NCBI RefSeq assembly: GCF_002162035.1
Contig: NZ_CP021138.1
Location: 1,302,001-1,366,000, forward strand
Direction of reading: 5' to 3'
DNA: 64,000 nt
Source: Sulfuriferula sp. AH1
Lineage (GTDB): Bacteria; Pseudomonadota; Gammaproteobacteria; Burkholderiales; Sulfuriferulaceae
In this document: one piece after another, positions 9,335-17,219 of the stretch
How positions within the stretch are numbered: the stretch's first letter is position 1
How the letters are laid out: every line of letters starts with the position of its first letter
Position numbers and translations under genes: made by a program
Notes under the pieces: generated by a model
Told to the model about the DNA's origin: nothing
Database searches by the model: none
What the model saw: the letters and a program-made list of their open reading frames with translations, nothing else

Positions 9335-10116
9335 TGCATGACTTCTCCATTGCTGACGACGATGGTCTGTCCGGTAATCGCGAGTGCATGGGGGGAGGCG
9401 AGGAACAGGAAAGTGCCGGCGATATCGACCGGATTGAGCAGTTCGGGTATGGCTTGCTGCGCCAGGATTTCGTCTATCATTTGCGACGCTGACTTGCCTT
9501 CGGTTTCCGCCATGGCACGCATGGAGCGCATGGCGGCATCAGTGGCAACCCAGCCCGGACACACTGCATTCACTCTGATTTTATGTCTACCCAATTCCCA
9601 TGCCAGCGAGCGGGTGAGGCCGATAACCGCATGTTTGCTGGTGACATAGGCGGAAAAGTCCGCCACGCCGCTCAGCCCCCAGATCGAAGACTGATTGATG
9701 ACGCTGCCGGATTCATGAATCAGCGGCGTTAGTGCCCGGGTCAGCAGGTACATGCTGCTGACGTTGTTGTGCAACAGGTCTTGCCAGCGCTGTTCGGCAT
9801 CGGGCGCAGCATCGCCAAGCGGCGTCGGATATTCGATGCCGGCATTGTTGATCAATGCATGGATGCTTATCTGCCGCCGTTCCAGATCATCTGCCAGCGC
9901 ATGGATCTGCCCGGCATCGGTCAGATTCAGGGCGTGCGAGGTGATGTCTGCCCTGCGCGCCAGCCGCCGAGCGATGGCTGTCAGCGCTTCTGGATTGCGG
10001 TCGATCAGCTCCAGACTGGCGCCGTGCGCGGCGAATGCCTCGGCAATACCCAGCCCTATGCCGCTGGCGGCACCGCTGATGACGATAGTGCGGCCTGCAA
10101 AATCAAGAAAGGGCAT
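9331..10116 (-). CDS. Short-chain dehydrogenase/reductase (first SDR of operon)
   Basis: 261 residues, classical SDR: SGAASGIG glycine motif (about 14-21), an Asp at the end of the second strand (ELIDRN) suggesting NAD(H), NNAG, catalytic Ser in NQSSIWG and YVTSKHA with YxxxK, then CPGWVATDAAM. It starts 3 bases after the desaturase-like gene ends and overlaps the next SDR by 4 bases. It likely oxidises an alcohol made by the neighbouring di-iron enzyme; that link is inferred from gene order only. Confidence 0.88.
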   Translation of the reverse strand: MPFLDFAGRTIVISGAASGIGLGIAEAFAAHGASLELIDRNPEALTAIARRLARRADITSHALNLTDAGQIHALADDLERRQISIHALINNAGIEYPTPLGDAAPDAEQRWQDLLHNNVSSMYLLTRALTPLIHESGSVINQSSIWGLSGVADFSAYVTSKHAVIGLTRSLAWELGRHKIRVNAVCPGWVATDAAMRSMRAMAETEGKSASQMIDEILAQQAIPELLNPVDIAGTFLFLASPHALAITGQTIVVSNGEVMH

Positions 10117-10119
10117 GGT

Positions 10120-11139
10120 TCATACCGCCGTCAGGAATGACACACCGACAGCGCCGTAGAATGCGGACGGGTCGAGTTGGCCAGTCGGCAATTCGGGCAC
10201 ATCGCCGTAGTCGTCGGACAGAATGCGTTTGACCCGGTAACGATGATGGGCGGCCAGTAGCGTGCTCATCGGCAGCACTTGTGGGTATGCGTCTGCAAAC
10301 AGCTTTTGATGCAATTGCGGCAACCGGTACCAGGGCTCTATCGGACGTTCGTGATGGGCATTGTGATAGGAGAAGTTCAACAGCAGCAGATTCCACAGCG
10401 GATGTGCCACGGAAACCAGATTGGAATAGGTATTGCGCTGCTCGTAAGCGTGATCGCGCACCTTGTCTTCGGGAATAGTTCCGCCCTGCAGGATGGCGAA
10501 GGCGTCATAGGTATGCTGATACGCATCGGCAAAACGCAGTACATGCAACATGATCAAATAGGCGACGGCGTAACCGAGCAATCCGACAGGAGCAAGCCAG
10601 CCCAGCGCAGCAAAGACTGCTGTGCGCACAGCGATAATGGCCAGAACACGGCCGCGGTTTTGTTTCTTCTCCGTAGCGATGAAGGGCTGCAGTATCACGT
10701 AGCCGTGCATGATGAGTTCCACTGCGGGGATGTAAGCCCATTCCAGTGCGAGCACCAGCCGGCGAAACCAGGCAGGCGACTTGAGCAGAAATTCCTTGAA
10801 GTCGAAGGTGATGACGTCGGCGCGATCGACGTGGTGACGCACATGCTTGCGCCGCAGGTCGTTGAACGTAGCGTAGCAGGAGCCGTTAATCCAGGTCATC
10901 AAGGTGCCCCAGCGGCCATTGTCAGCCGCGTCCTTGAATATGGAGTTATGAGCAAACTCGTGAAAGAAATAGCCGGACAGTATCAAGGCGTGCGCAACCA
11001 GCAGGGTGCCGATGATCTGGCCCGGCAAAGGTGCCAGTGCGAGCAGAATGACGCCGCCAAGATAAGCGCCTAATGTATAGGATAAGGCTATTACGTTCGG
11101 CAAGACACCGTCGGCGTAGCGAAATTTTTGTTGCAGCAT
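10120..11139 (-). CDS. Membrane fatty-acid-desaturase-family di-iron protein
   Basis: 339 residues with several membrane helices and the three histidine boxes of the membrane desaturase/hydroxylase superfamily: H60-E-F-A-H64, H99-x-x-H102-H103 and H259-x-x-H262-H263. These bind two irons and activate oxygen; the superfamily includes desaturases, alkane hydroxylases and other C- or N-oxygenating enzymes. The ATG at 11139 is chosen because AAGGAG lies 6 bases upstream. It is the second gene after the guanidine-I riboswitch, 53 bases behind the binding protein. No lipid gene is nearby, so oxidation of an alkyl group on a guanidino compound is more likely than lipid desaturation, but this is inference. 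Confidence 0.85.
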   Translation of the reverse strand: MLQQKFRYADGVLPNVIALSYTLGAYLGGVILLALAPLPGQIIGTLLVAHALILSGYFFHEFAHNSIFKDAADNGRWGTLMTWINGSCYATFNDLRRKHVRHHVDRADVITFDFKEFLLKSPAWFRRLVLALEWAYIPAVELIMHGYVILQPFIATEKKQNRGRVLAIIAVRTAVFAALGWLAPVGLLGYAVAYLIMLHVLRFADAYQHTYDAFAILQGGTIPEDKVRDHAYEQRNTYSNLVSVAHPLWNLLLLNFSYHNAHHERPIEPWYRLPQLHQKLFADAYPQVLPMSTLLAAHHRYRVKRILSDDYGDVPELPTGQLDPSAFYGAVGVSFLTAV

Positions 11140-11192
11140 GACATTCTCCTTGAGCAAGGTCGCCCCACGGGGGCGGGCGCGACCTGCCAAAC

Positions 11193-12200
11193 TTACTTGA
11201 CCAGCGATTTGACGAACTGGCTGTCGATCGTGGTTTCAGTTGCAGGAATGGTCGTGATCTGACCCTTGTTCTTGAGGATGCTGCTGATGACTTCGCCGCT
11301 GGCATAGTAGGAAGTGGTTTCCGCTGATTTGACGAAAGCCTTGGGCATTTCCGCCAGCGGGATGTTATACACGCCGCTCATCTGCTCCATGACTTCCTTG
11401 CCGCTGATACCCATGGCTTTGCCGATGATCCTGGCCGATTCGTCAGGGTGCGCTTTCATGTAAGCCATGCCGTCCACATACGCTTCGATCAGGCCTTTGA
11501 TTTCCTTGGGGTGAGCCTGGATGTATTTCTGGTCGAATACCAGCACGTCAGCGATCAGACCCGGTGCATTCCTGGAAGAGAACACCACATGGAATTTCTT
11601 GCCGCCGCCCTGGCTCAGAATCTGCGACAGGCTCGGTTCATACGTTACGCCGACAGGGATACCGCCTGAGGCCATCGCGGCAGGCACGGCTTCCGGCGTC
11701 ATCGGCACGGCTTCGTAGTCTTTTTCAGAGAGGCCGTTCTTTTTCATCGCGTAGGACAGCAGGAAATCGGATGGGGACAAAGGATTGAAACCGATTTTCT
11801 TGCCTTTGAAGTCGGTGACCCTGGTAATGGCGGTTGTGGCCACGATCGCGTCACCGCCGTTCGAATAGTCGATTGGCATGACTACCTTATGTGCCAGTCC
11901 TTTGGCGTCCGATCCGATCACCTGATCGTAAGTCAGCATGCCGCCGTCCACGGAGTGGCTGGCGATCGCAGTCGGGATAAGCGCAGGGTCGGTAAACATT
12001 TGCAAGGTGACCTTGAGGTCATACTTTTTGTAGAAGTCCTTGGCATCGGCAACGAAGAACGGGCCATAGCCTATCCATACGACGGTACCGATTTTCATTG
12101 AGGTGGCAGCGTGTGCAGCGACAGGATTGATGCTTGCCGCAGCAAGCATCATTGAAGCAAGGCAGATTTTCTTGAACGATTTGGCGGGTGCTATTGACAT
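11193..12200 (-). CDS. NitT/TauT-family ABC substrate-binding protein under riboswitch control
   Basis: 335 residues with a signal peptide ending at AAHA near residue 31 and the SsuA/NrtA-like fold: IGTVVWIGYGPFFVA near 37, GGMLTYDQVIG near 87 and GKKIGFNPLSPSDF near 132. Proteins of this family are commonly found under guanidine-I riboswitches and serve uptake of guanidine or related compounds. Its cognate permease and ATPase genes are not in this operon or anywhere in the window in NitT form, so it is an orphan binding protein. AGGAG about 8 bases upstream supports the ATG at 12200. It is the first gene after the riboswitch. Confidence 0.88.
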   Translation of the reverse strand: MSIAPAKSFKKICLASMMLAAASINPVAAHAATSMKIGTVVWIGYGPFFVADAKDFYKKYDLKVTLQMFTDPALIPTAIASHSVDGGMLTYDQVIGSDAKGLAHKVVMPIDYSNGGDAIVATTAITRVTDFKGKKIGFNPLSPSDFLLSYAMKKNGLSEKDYEAVPMTPEAVPAAMASGGIPVGVTYEPSLSQILSQGGGKKFHVVFSSRNAPGLIADVLVFDQKYIQAHPKEIKGLIEAYVDGMAYMKAHPDESARIIGKAMGISGKEVMEQMSGVYNIPLAEMPKAFVKSAETTSYYASGEVISSILKNKGQITTIPATETTIDSQFVKSLVK

Positions 12201-12216
12201 GACTGGCTCCTGTAAA

Positions 12217-12254
12217 GGTTAAAGGAAACGGGAAAGCAACTGCGCTCTCTCCCG
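12217..12254 (-). terminator. Terminator-like hairpin forming the riboswitch expression platform
   Basis: On the minus strand CGGGAGAG (complement of 12247-12254) can pair with CTTTCCCG (complement of 12229-12236), followed by TTTCCTTT. The left arm is the last conserved part of the guanidine-I aptamer, so ligand binding and this stem exclude each other. That gives an ON switch: guanidine keeps the terminator from forming. The U tract is interrupted by CC, so termination may be incomplete. Confidence 0.6.
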
Positions 12255-12345
12255 GGCTTTTATCCCTCCGTGGAACCTCACCTTGAGGCCGGATCGCTCT
12301 CGGACCAGACATTCCATGTAACTGGAACCGGAACCCTAGCAATCC
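12248..12345 (-). promoter_or_regulatory. Guanidine-I (ykkC) riboswitch aptamer
   Basis: Reading the minus strand, the conserved blocks appear in the right order and spacing: CTAGGGTTCCG, then CTGGTCCGAGAG, then CACGGAGGGATAAAAGCCCG and GGGAGA. These are the hallmark bases of the ykkC class that binds guanidinium; both the ACGG and the GGGATAAAAGCCC segments match the guanidine subtype rather than the ppGpp/PRPP subtypes as I remember them. It ends about 50 bases before the start codon of the ABC binding protein. The next operon diverges, so this RNA serves only the minus-strand genes. Confidence 0.93.
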
Positions 12346-12577
12346 TGATACAGACATTTGTGTGAAAGCGCTGCCAGTGCAGCGGCAATCCCGTCCTGCC
12401 TTCTTTTACGCAAAGCTTGTGCCAGTTACCGGAAATGGACGAATGAATCAAATTAAAATCATTTGATTCAATGGGTTGATAATTTTTCTGGAAGGTGTGC
12501 GTCTGTATTCCGTGTCTGTTTATTCATGCATTATCCATCGTGAAAATGATCGATAAGGGTGCATGCTAACCCTGCCT

Positions 12578-12594
12578 TGCGCAGCTTTAGTGCA
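12578..12594 (+). promoter_or_regulatory. Candidate NtrC-binding site
   Basis: TGCGCAGCTTTAGTGCA resembles the NtrC dyad TGCACCA-N3-TGGTGCA, with both outer arms matched. It lies about 100 bases upstream of a sigma54 promoter, a typical enhancer distance. The intergenic region 12201-12769 thus holds the riboswitch leader on one strand and this enhancer plus promoter on the other. Confidence 0.5.
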
Positions 12595-12695
12595 TGCCAA
12601 ATGAAGGATTGCAGCCGACCGAAAATGCCGGAAAATTAATATAACCGCATGAAACTTAATTAATATGCATTAAATTTTTCCCTTGATTCGATTTC

Positions 12696-12711
12696 TGGCA
12701 CGGTAAATGCT
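12696..12711 (+). promoter_or_regulatory. Sigma54 promoter of the porin-fmdAB operon
   Basis: TGGCACGGTAAATGCT fits the sigma54 consensus TGGCACG-N4-TTGCW with one mismatch and the exact GG-to-GC spacing. It sits about 60 bases before the porin start codon and points toward it. Confidence 0.8.
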
Positions 12712-12769
12712 GTCACACAACTGACATGTTGTTCTGTCGCTAATTTTTTCAACTTAGGGAGATTTCCTC

Positions 12770-13585
12770 ATGAAGGTGTTTAAGTCTAAAGAAAGCGTTA
12801 CCTCGGCTGCAGTTATCGGTGCATTAGGTTGCATGTTCGTATCCTTGCCTGCTGCAGCTGACGTGACCGGCCACCTTGACGTCGTGTCCAAATATGTCCT
12901 GCGCGGTATCACCACCACTTATGGTTCCAGCGGCATTCCAGGCGGCAACGCGAATGGCGATGCACCGGAGAGCGAAGGTCCTGCATTGCAAGGCGGTCTG
13001 GATTATGTGAGCGACAGCGGCTTTTATGCCGGCTGGTGGTTCTCGACTCTGGGTTACTCCTACAAGTCGTTTAACGGTCAGGGCACTTCCATGGAGCATG
13101 ACCTGTATGCCGGATACAAAGGCAAGATCGGTGCAGTCGGTTATCAGATCGGCCTGACCAATTACCACTACGTGCCAAGCTCCAATGCCACCGGATATGA
13201 AACCATGCTGGGTCTGAGTTACAACCAGTTCGGTTTGAATGCGCAAACCTTGCTGAACGACGTTTCCTACGGTAACAAAGGCGACACTTACTTTACGGCG
13301 ACCTATAACGACAGCGTCCATTTCGATGCGTTGCCGAAGGATCTCAATGTAAGCGCAGTCATCGGCTATTACACCTATAAAAAGACTGAAGCAACCAGTA
13401 CTGATTTATATGTGCCTTACGCAGCCAATCAGGTTAACTCGGCATTCCGTCACGCGACGCTGGGTGTCAGCTATCCGTTCCTGAAGAATGTATCAGGTGG
13501 TCTTAGCTATATCTTCGGTGGCGAAAACCGTTACGGTATCAAGCAGGATAACCAGCTGGTCGGCAACCTGAGCTACACCTTCTAA
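12770..13585 (+). CDS. Outer-membrane porin, TorF/FmdC-like
   Basis: 271 residues with a signal peptide (cleavage near LPAAA-DVTG), an opening strand VTGHLDVVSKYVLRGIT typical of the TorF putative-porin family, alternating amphipathic beta strands and a terminal Phe (NLSYTF) as in outer-membrane barrels. In Methylophilus an amide- and urea-inducible porin, FmdC, belongs to the same gene system, so this likely lets amides or urea through the outer membrane. AGGGAG stands 8 bases before the ATG, and a sigma54 promoter drives it. fmdA follows after a 25-base hairpin. Confidence 0.82.
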   Translation: MKVFKSKESVTSAAVIGALGCMFVSLPAAADVTGHLDVVSKYVLRGITTTYGSSGIPGGNANGDAPESEGPALQGGLDYVSDSGFYAGWWFSTLGYSYKSFNGQGTSMEHDLYAGYKGKIGAVGYQIGLTNYHYVPSSNATGYETMLGLSYNQFGLNAQTLLNDVSYGNKGDTYFTATYNDSVHFDALPKDLNVSAVIGYYTYKKTEATSTDLYVPYAANQVNSAFRHATLGVSYPFLKNVSGGLSYIFGGENRYGIKQDNQLVGNLSYTF

Positions 13586-13593
13586 TGGTTGGG

Positions 13594-13618
13594 GCCGGGC
13601 AGAGGTCTGCTGCCCGGT
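13594..13618 (+). other. Intergenic hairpin between porin and fmdA
   Basis: CCGGGCAG (13595-13602) pairs perfectly with CTGCCCGG (13610-13617). No T run follows, so it is more likely a 3' stabiliser or partial stop that raises porin mRNA over fmdA than a full terminator. Confidence 0.5.
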
Positions 13619-13674
13619 CAACGGCTGTATTGGTCTTAACTGTTGATACGACAAGTGATTGCTAGGAGATTGCT

Positions 13675-14900
13675 GTGCCCAAGACGCTGATTAAAGTAGA
13701 TCTTAATAAGTCCCCGAAGAACAGTCTGACGTGTTGCATAACCGGTGGCACCCGGATATCCCCATGGTAGCCATGGTGAAGCCTGGCGATGAGTTCCGCG
13801 TTGAATGCATCGACTGGACCGGCGGGCAGATTAGTAATGATGATAGTGCCAACGATATACGCGATGTCGATCTGACCAAGGTGCATTATCTGAGTGGCCC
13901 GATCGGTGTCGAAGGTGCCGAACCTGGCGATCTGCTGGTCGTCGATATTCTGGATGTCGGTGCATTTCAGGAGTCGGAATGGGGTTTTACCGGTCTGTTC
14001 GCCAAGGAAAATGGCGGCGGTTTTCTGACCGATCATTATCCGGATGCACGTAAAGCCTGCTGGGATTTTCATGGCATTTATACCACTTCCCGGCATATCC
14101 CCAATGTGAAATTCGCCGGCATCATGCATCCTGGTCTGATCGGATGTCTGCCTTCACGCGAATTGCTGAATGAATGGAACAAGCGCGAAGCCGCTCTGGT
14201 GAGCACCGATCCGGAGCGTGTGCCACCGCTGGCAGCCTTGCCCTATGCTGAAACGGCCCTGATGGGGCGGATGACCGGCGAAGCTGCGAAAGAAGCCGCA
14301 AAGGAAGCTGCGCGTACCGTACCGCCACGCGAGCATGGCGGTAACTGCGATATCAAGAATCTCTCCAAGGGTTCACGTGTCTATTTTCCGGTTTATGTCA
14401 AAGATGCCGGCTTGTCGATGGGTGATCTGCACTTCTCCCAGGGCGACGGCGAAATCACGTTCTGTGGCGCGATCGAGATGGCCGGTTATCTGGATATCCA
14501 TGTCTCTGTCATCAAGGGTGGCATGGCGAAATACGGCATTAAGAACCCGATATTCCAGCCCAGTCCGATGGAGCCGCGCTATAACGATTACCTGATTTTT
14601 GAAGGTATCTCCGTTGATGAGAAGGGTAAGCAATATTATCTGGATGCGCACGTCGCCTACCGTCAGGCATGCCTGAATGCAATCGAATACCTGAAAAAAT
14701 TCGGCTACAGCGGTGAGCAGGCTTACGCGATATTGGGCACCGCGCCGGTGGAAGGGCATATCAGCGGCATCGTCGATATCCCTAATGCTTGCGCCACATT
14801 GTGGCTGCCGACCGAGATCTTCGATTTTGACATGAAACCGAATGCGGAAGGGCCGCTAAAGCTGGTAACCAGCACTTCCGATCTTGCTTCGACATCCTGA
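13675..14900 (+). CDS. fmdA: Formamidase FmdA with an apparent 5' frameshift
   Basis: Hydrolyses formamide to formate and ammonia in the cytosol. From LHNRWHPDIPMVA onward the frame is intact to 14900 and carries family hallmarks (PIGVEGAEPGDLLVVDILD, PPREHGGNCDIKN, GDLHFSQGDGEITFCGAIEM). The normal N-terminus, MPKTLIKVDLNKSP, is in another frame starting at GTG 13675, with AGGAG about 5-9 bases upstream. One base is missing at CCCCG 13712-13716; adding it gives KSPEEQSDVLHNRWHP, as in the family. Without correction only a GTG at 13731 lacking a ribosome site could start it. So this is either an assembly error in a C run or an inactivated gene. About 408 residues when corrected, the usual length. 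Confidence 0.88.
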
Positions 14901-14969
14901 TCCAATGTGATTTGCTGCCGCCCGTTGTAGTGCGGGAGGCAGGTAACCTGTCCTGAGTGAGGATACAAC

Positions 14970-15326
14970 GTGCCTATATATGATTATCAATGTTTGCAGT
15001 GCGGTGCATTTACTGCATTGCGAAAAATGAGCGAGTCGGATATGTCGGTAGCCTGTCCGGGTTGCGGCAATGCGTGCGAACGCATGATTACCGCGCCTCA
15101 ATTGGCGATTTTAGGCAAAGCCCAGCGCAGCGCCTATGAATGCAATGAAAAATCTGCGCATGAGCCCAAAGTCGGGCGCCGTAGCAGCTGCGGATGCAGC
15201 GGGGCGCATACCTGTTCGAATTCCGGTAGCAAGGTATCAAAATCTGCGGAAAAGGTGGCGGCAAAAACCGGCGGCTTTGAAATGCAAACCAGAAAAACCG
15301 CACGGCCCTGGATGTTGGGGCATTAA
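14970..15326 (+). CDS. fmdB: FmdB-family zinc-ribbon protein
   Basis: 118 residues, GTG start with GAGTGAGGA upstream. The N-terminal zinc ribbon has two pairs of cysteines, CLQCG (about 8-12) and CPGCG (about 29-33), the FmdB/CxxC-SSSS domain. The tail has a second Cys- and Ser-rich patch (SSCGCSGAHTC) and ends basic. FmdB proteins accompany formamidase genes and were proposed to regulate them; biochemical role is still uncertain. It follows fmdA by 69 bases and a strong terminator ends the operon. Confidence 0.85.
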   Translation: MPIYDYQCLQCGAFTALRKMSESDMSVACPGCGNACERMITAPQLAILGKAQRSAYECNEKSAHEPKVGRRSSCGCSGAHTCSNSGSKVSKSAEKVAAKTGGFEMQTRKTARPWMLGH

Positions 15327-15399
15327 CTTCAATACTGGCCGGGACGAATCCTGCCACAATTGATTTTGATTTGCTCTGATTTCCTGTTTATCAAATTAG

Positions 15400-15428
15400 A
15401 CCGTTGATAGTTTTATCAGCGGTTTTTT
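15400..15428 (+). terminator. Rho-independent terminator of the fmd operon
   Basis: ACCGTTGAT (15400-15408) pairs with ATCAGCGGT (15414-15422, one G-T pair) around a short loop, followed by TTTTT. It separates fmdB from the sigma54-driven urt operon. Confidence 0.85.
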
Positions 15429-15527
15429 CGTTTTATATAAACAATAAATTCATTTTTATTCAAAATGATATTTATGTATTTGCAAGTGATTTATGTGATT
15501 TTTCCTGATTGGGCAAGCTTGCAGGTA

Positions 15528-15544
15528 CGCACCTAAATTGAGCA
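15528..15544 (+). promoter_or_regulatory. Weak candidate NtrC-binding site upstream of urt
   Basis: CGCACCTAAATTGAGCA matches about 10 of 14 defined positions of TGCACCA-N3-TGGTGCA and lies about 180 bases upstream of the sigma54 promoter. The rest of 15429-15724 is AT-rich and shows no open frame or other signal. Confidence 0.3.
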
Positions 15545-15724
15545 TCAGGAATATTTTATGCACAAAATTATTCAGGCCCTATCAGGAAATAGAGCTATTT
15601 TCCTTCACGCCTGATAACCGAGAGCGATAAACAGGACATTCACCTGGTTATGCCAAAAAATAACAATATGAAATAAAAGTAAAAAACTAAATGTCCTGAC
15701 TGGAATATTTCAATTCTGACAATG

Positions 15725-15740
15725 TGGCACATCTATTGCT
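15725..15740 (+). promoter_or_regulatory. Sigma54 promoter of the urt-amiE operon
   Basis: TGGCACATCTATTGCT matches TGGCACG-N4-TTGCW except one base, with exact spacing. It lies 128 bases before the urtA start codon, leaving a leader of about 115 bases. Confidence 0.85.
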
Positions 15741-15867
15741 CATGGTTGAATACCAGTCTAAAAATGTGCATGTACAGAAACGCGATGGGTATATGTGGCG
15801 TAGTGGACGGTTAGCTCTTCTATAGGGAGGGGTATTAATTGCATGCAATCTTAATAAGGAGCAACAG

Positions 15868-17118
15868 ATGAGTAAGTATGATAGACGTCAATTTATGAAA
15901 ACTGCCGGAGCGGCCGTCGGTGCTTCGCTGGCATTGAGCATGGGCGTGGGTGCGGGATCTGCGTTTGCAGCGGATTATTCGACTGCGAAAGTCAATACGA
16001 CCAAGCTGGCGGTGACCGACAAGACCGTCAAGGTGGGGATACTGCATTCCTCTACCGGCACCATGGCGATCAGCGAAACCGGTTCGATTCAGGCAGAAAA
16101 ATTGGCGATTGCTCAAATCAATGCTGCCGGCGGTATTTTGGGTCGCAAGATCGAAATCATCCAGGAGGATGGCGCCAGCGATTGGCCGACGTTTGCCGAA
16201 AAAGCCAAAAAACTGCTGGAAAACGATCACGTAGCGACGGTGTTCGGCTGCTGGACATCGGCTTCACGCAAGGCTGCATTGCCAGTGTTCGAGAAAGACA
16301 ATGGTCTGTTGTTCTACCCGACTTTCTATGAAGGTCTGGAACAGTCCAAGAACGTGTTTTATACCGGTCAGGAAGCCACCCAGCAGATTCTTGCCGGCCT
16401 GGACTGGGTAGCGAAAGAAAAGAAAGCCAAAACCTACTACCTGATCGGCTCTGATTATATCTGGCCACGCACCTCGATGAAGATCGCCCGCAAGCATATC
16501 GAACAGCATCTGGGCGGCAAAGTGGTCGGTGAAGAATATATCGCGCTCGGCGATACCCAGTTCGGTTCCGTCATCAACAAGATCAAGCTGAAAAAACCTG
16601 ACGTGATTTATGCGGCGGTGGTTGGCGGCAGTAACGTTGCATGGTTCAAGCAGCTGAACGCCGCAGGTATCAACTCCAAGAAACAAACCTTGCTGACAAT
16701 TTCCGTGACTGAAGATGAAGTGCTGGGCATCGGTGGTGAGAATCTGGAAGGTTTCTATTCCGCGATGAAGTATTTCCAGAGCCTGAAAAATCCAAACAAC
16801 GAAAAATTCGTTGCCGACTTCAGGAAGATGTGGGGTGCCAAAGCCGTTATCGGTGACGTGACTCAGGCCGCCTATCTTGGTCCATGGTTATGGAAAGCCG
16901 GTGTAGAGCGTGCAGGCAGCTTCGACGTCGACAAGGTGGTGGCCGCATTGCCAGGTTACGAGATGAAGACCGCCCCTGAAGGTTATGTCAAGGTCGACCC
17001 CAACCACCACCTCTGGAGCAAGCTGCGTATCGGTAAATGGCGTGCAGACGGCCAGGCTGACGTGGTGTATGAGTCCGGTCTGATCAAACCCAATCCTTTC
17101 CCTAAAGGTTATCAGTAA
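15868..17118 (+). CDS. urtA: Urea/short-chain amide ABC transporter binding protein
   Basis: 416 residues, periplasmic. The N-terminus has a twin-arginine motif (DRRQFMKT) plus a hydrophobic segment cut near AFAA, so export is probably by Tat. The mature part is a type I amide-binding fold with IGILHSSTGTMAISE-like opening (here VGILHSSTGTMAISE), GCWTSASRKAALPVFE and YPTFYEGLEQSKN, conserved in UrtA and in the FmdD amide/urea binder of Methylophilus. AAGGAG precedes the ATG. It heads urtABCDE; the downstream aliphatic amidase suggests amides as well as urea are carried. Confidence 0.93.
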   Translation: MSKYDRRQFMKTAGAAVGASLALSMGVGAGSAFAADYSTAKVNTTKLAVTDKTVKVGILHSSTGTMAISETGSIQAEKLAIAQINAAGGILGRKIEIIQEDGASDWPTFAEKAKKLLENDHVATVFGCWTSASRKAALPVFEKDNGLLFYPTFYEGLEQSKNVFYTGQEATQQILAGLDWVAKEKKAKTYYLIGSDYIWPRTSMKIARKHIEQHLGGKVVGEEYIALGDTQFGSVINKIKLKKPDVIYAAVVGGSNVAWFKQLNAAGINSKKQTLLTISVTEDEVLGIGGENLEGFYSAMKYFQSLKNPNNEKFVADFRKMWGAKAVIGDVTQAAYLGPWLWKAGVERAGSFDVDKVVAALPGYEMKTAPEGYVKVDPNHHLWSKLRIGKWRADGQADVVYESGLIKPNPFPKGYQ

Positions 17119-17219
17119 GCGTATGACCCACTTGCGCCGCCGGATAGCGCTGCAAGTGGTATTTGGCAATATCTCTTCTGTGCAAGTTACAACCTGTTGG
17201 TAAAAGTGGAGCGTTAATC

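Noticed and set aside
14901-14969. A terminator between fmdA and fmdB (GCCGCCCG...CGGGAGGC)
   Set aside because: The hairpin has no T run, and the fmdB gene is expected to be co-transcribed.
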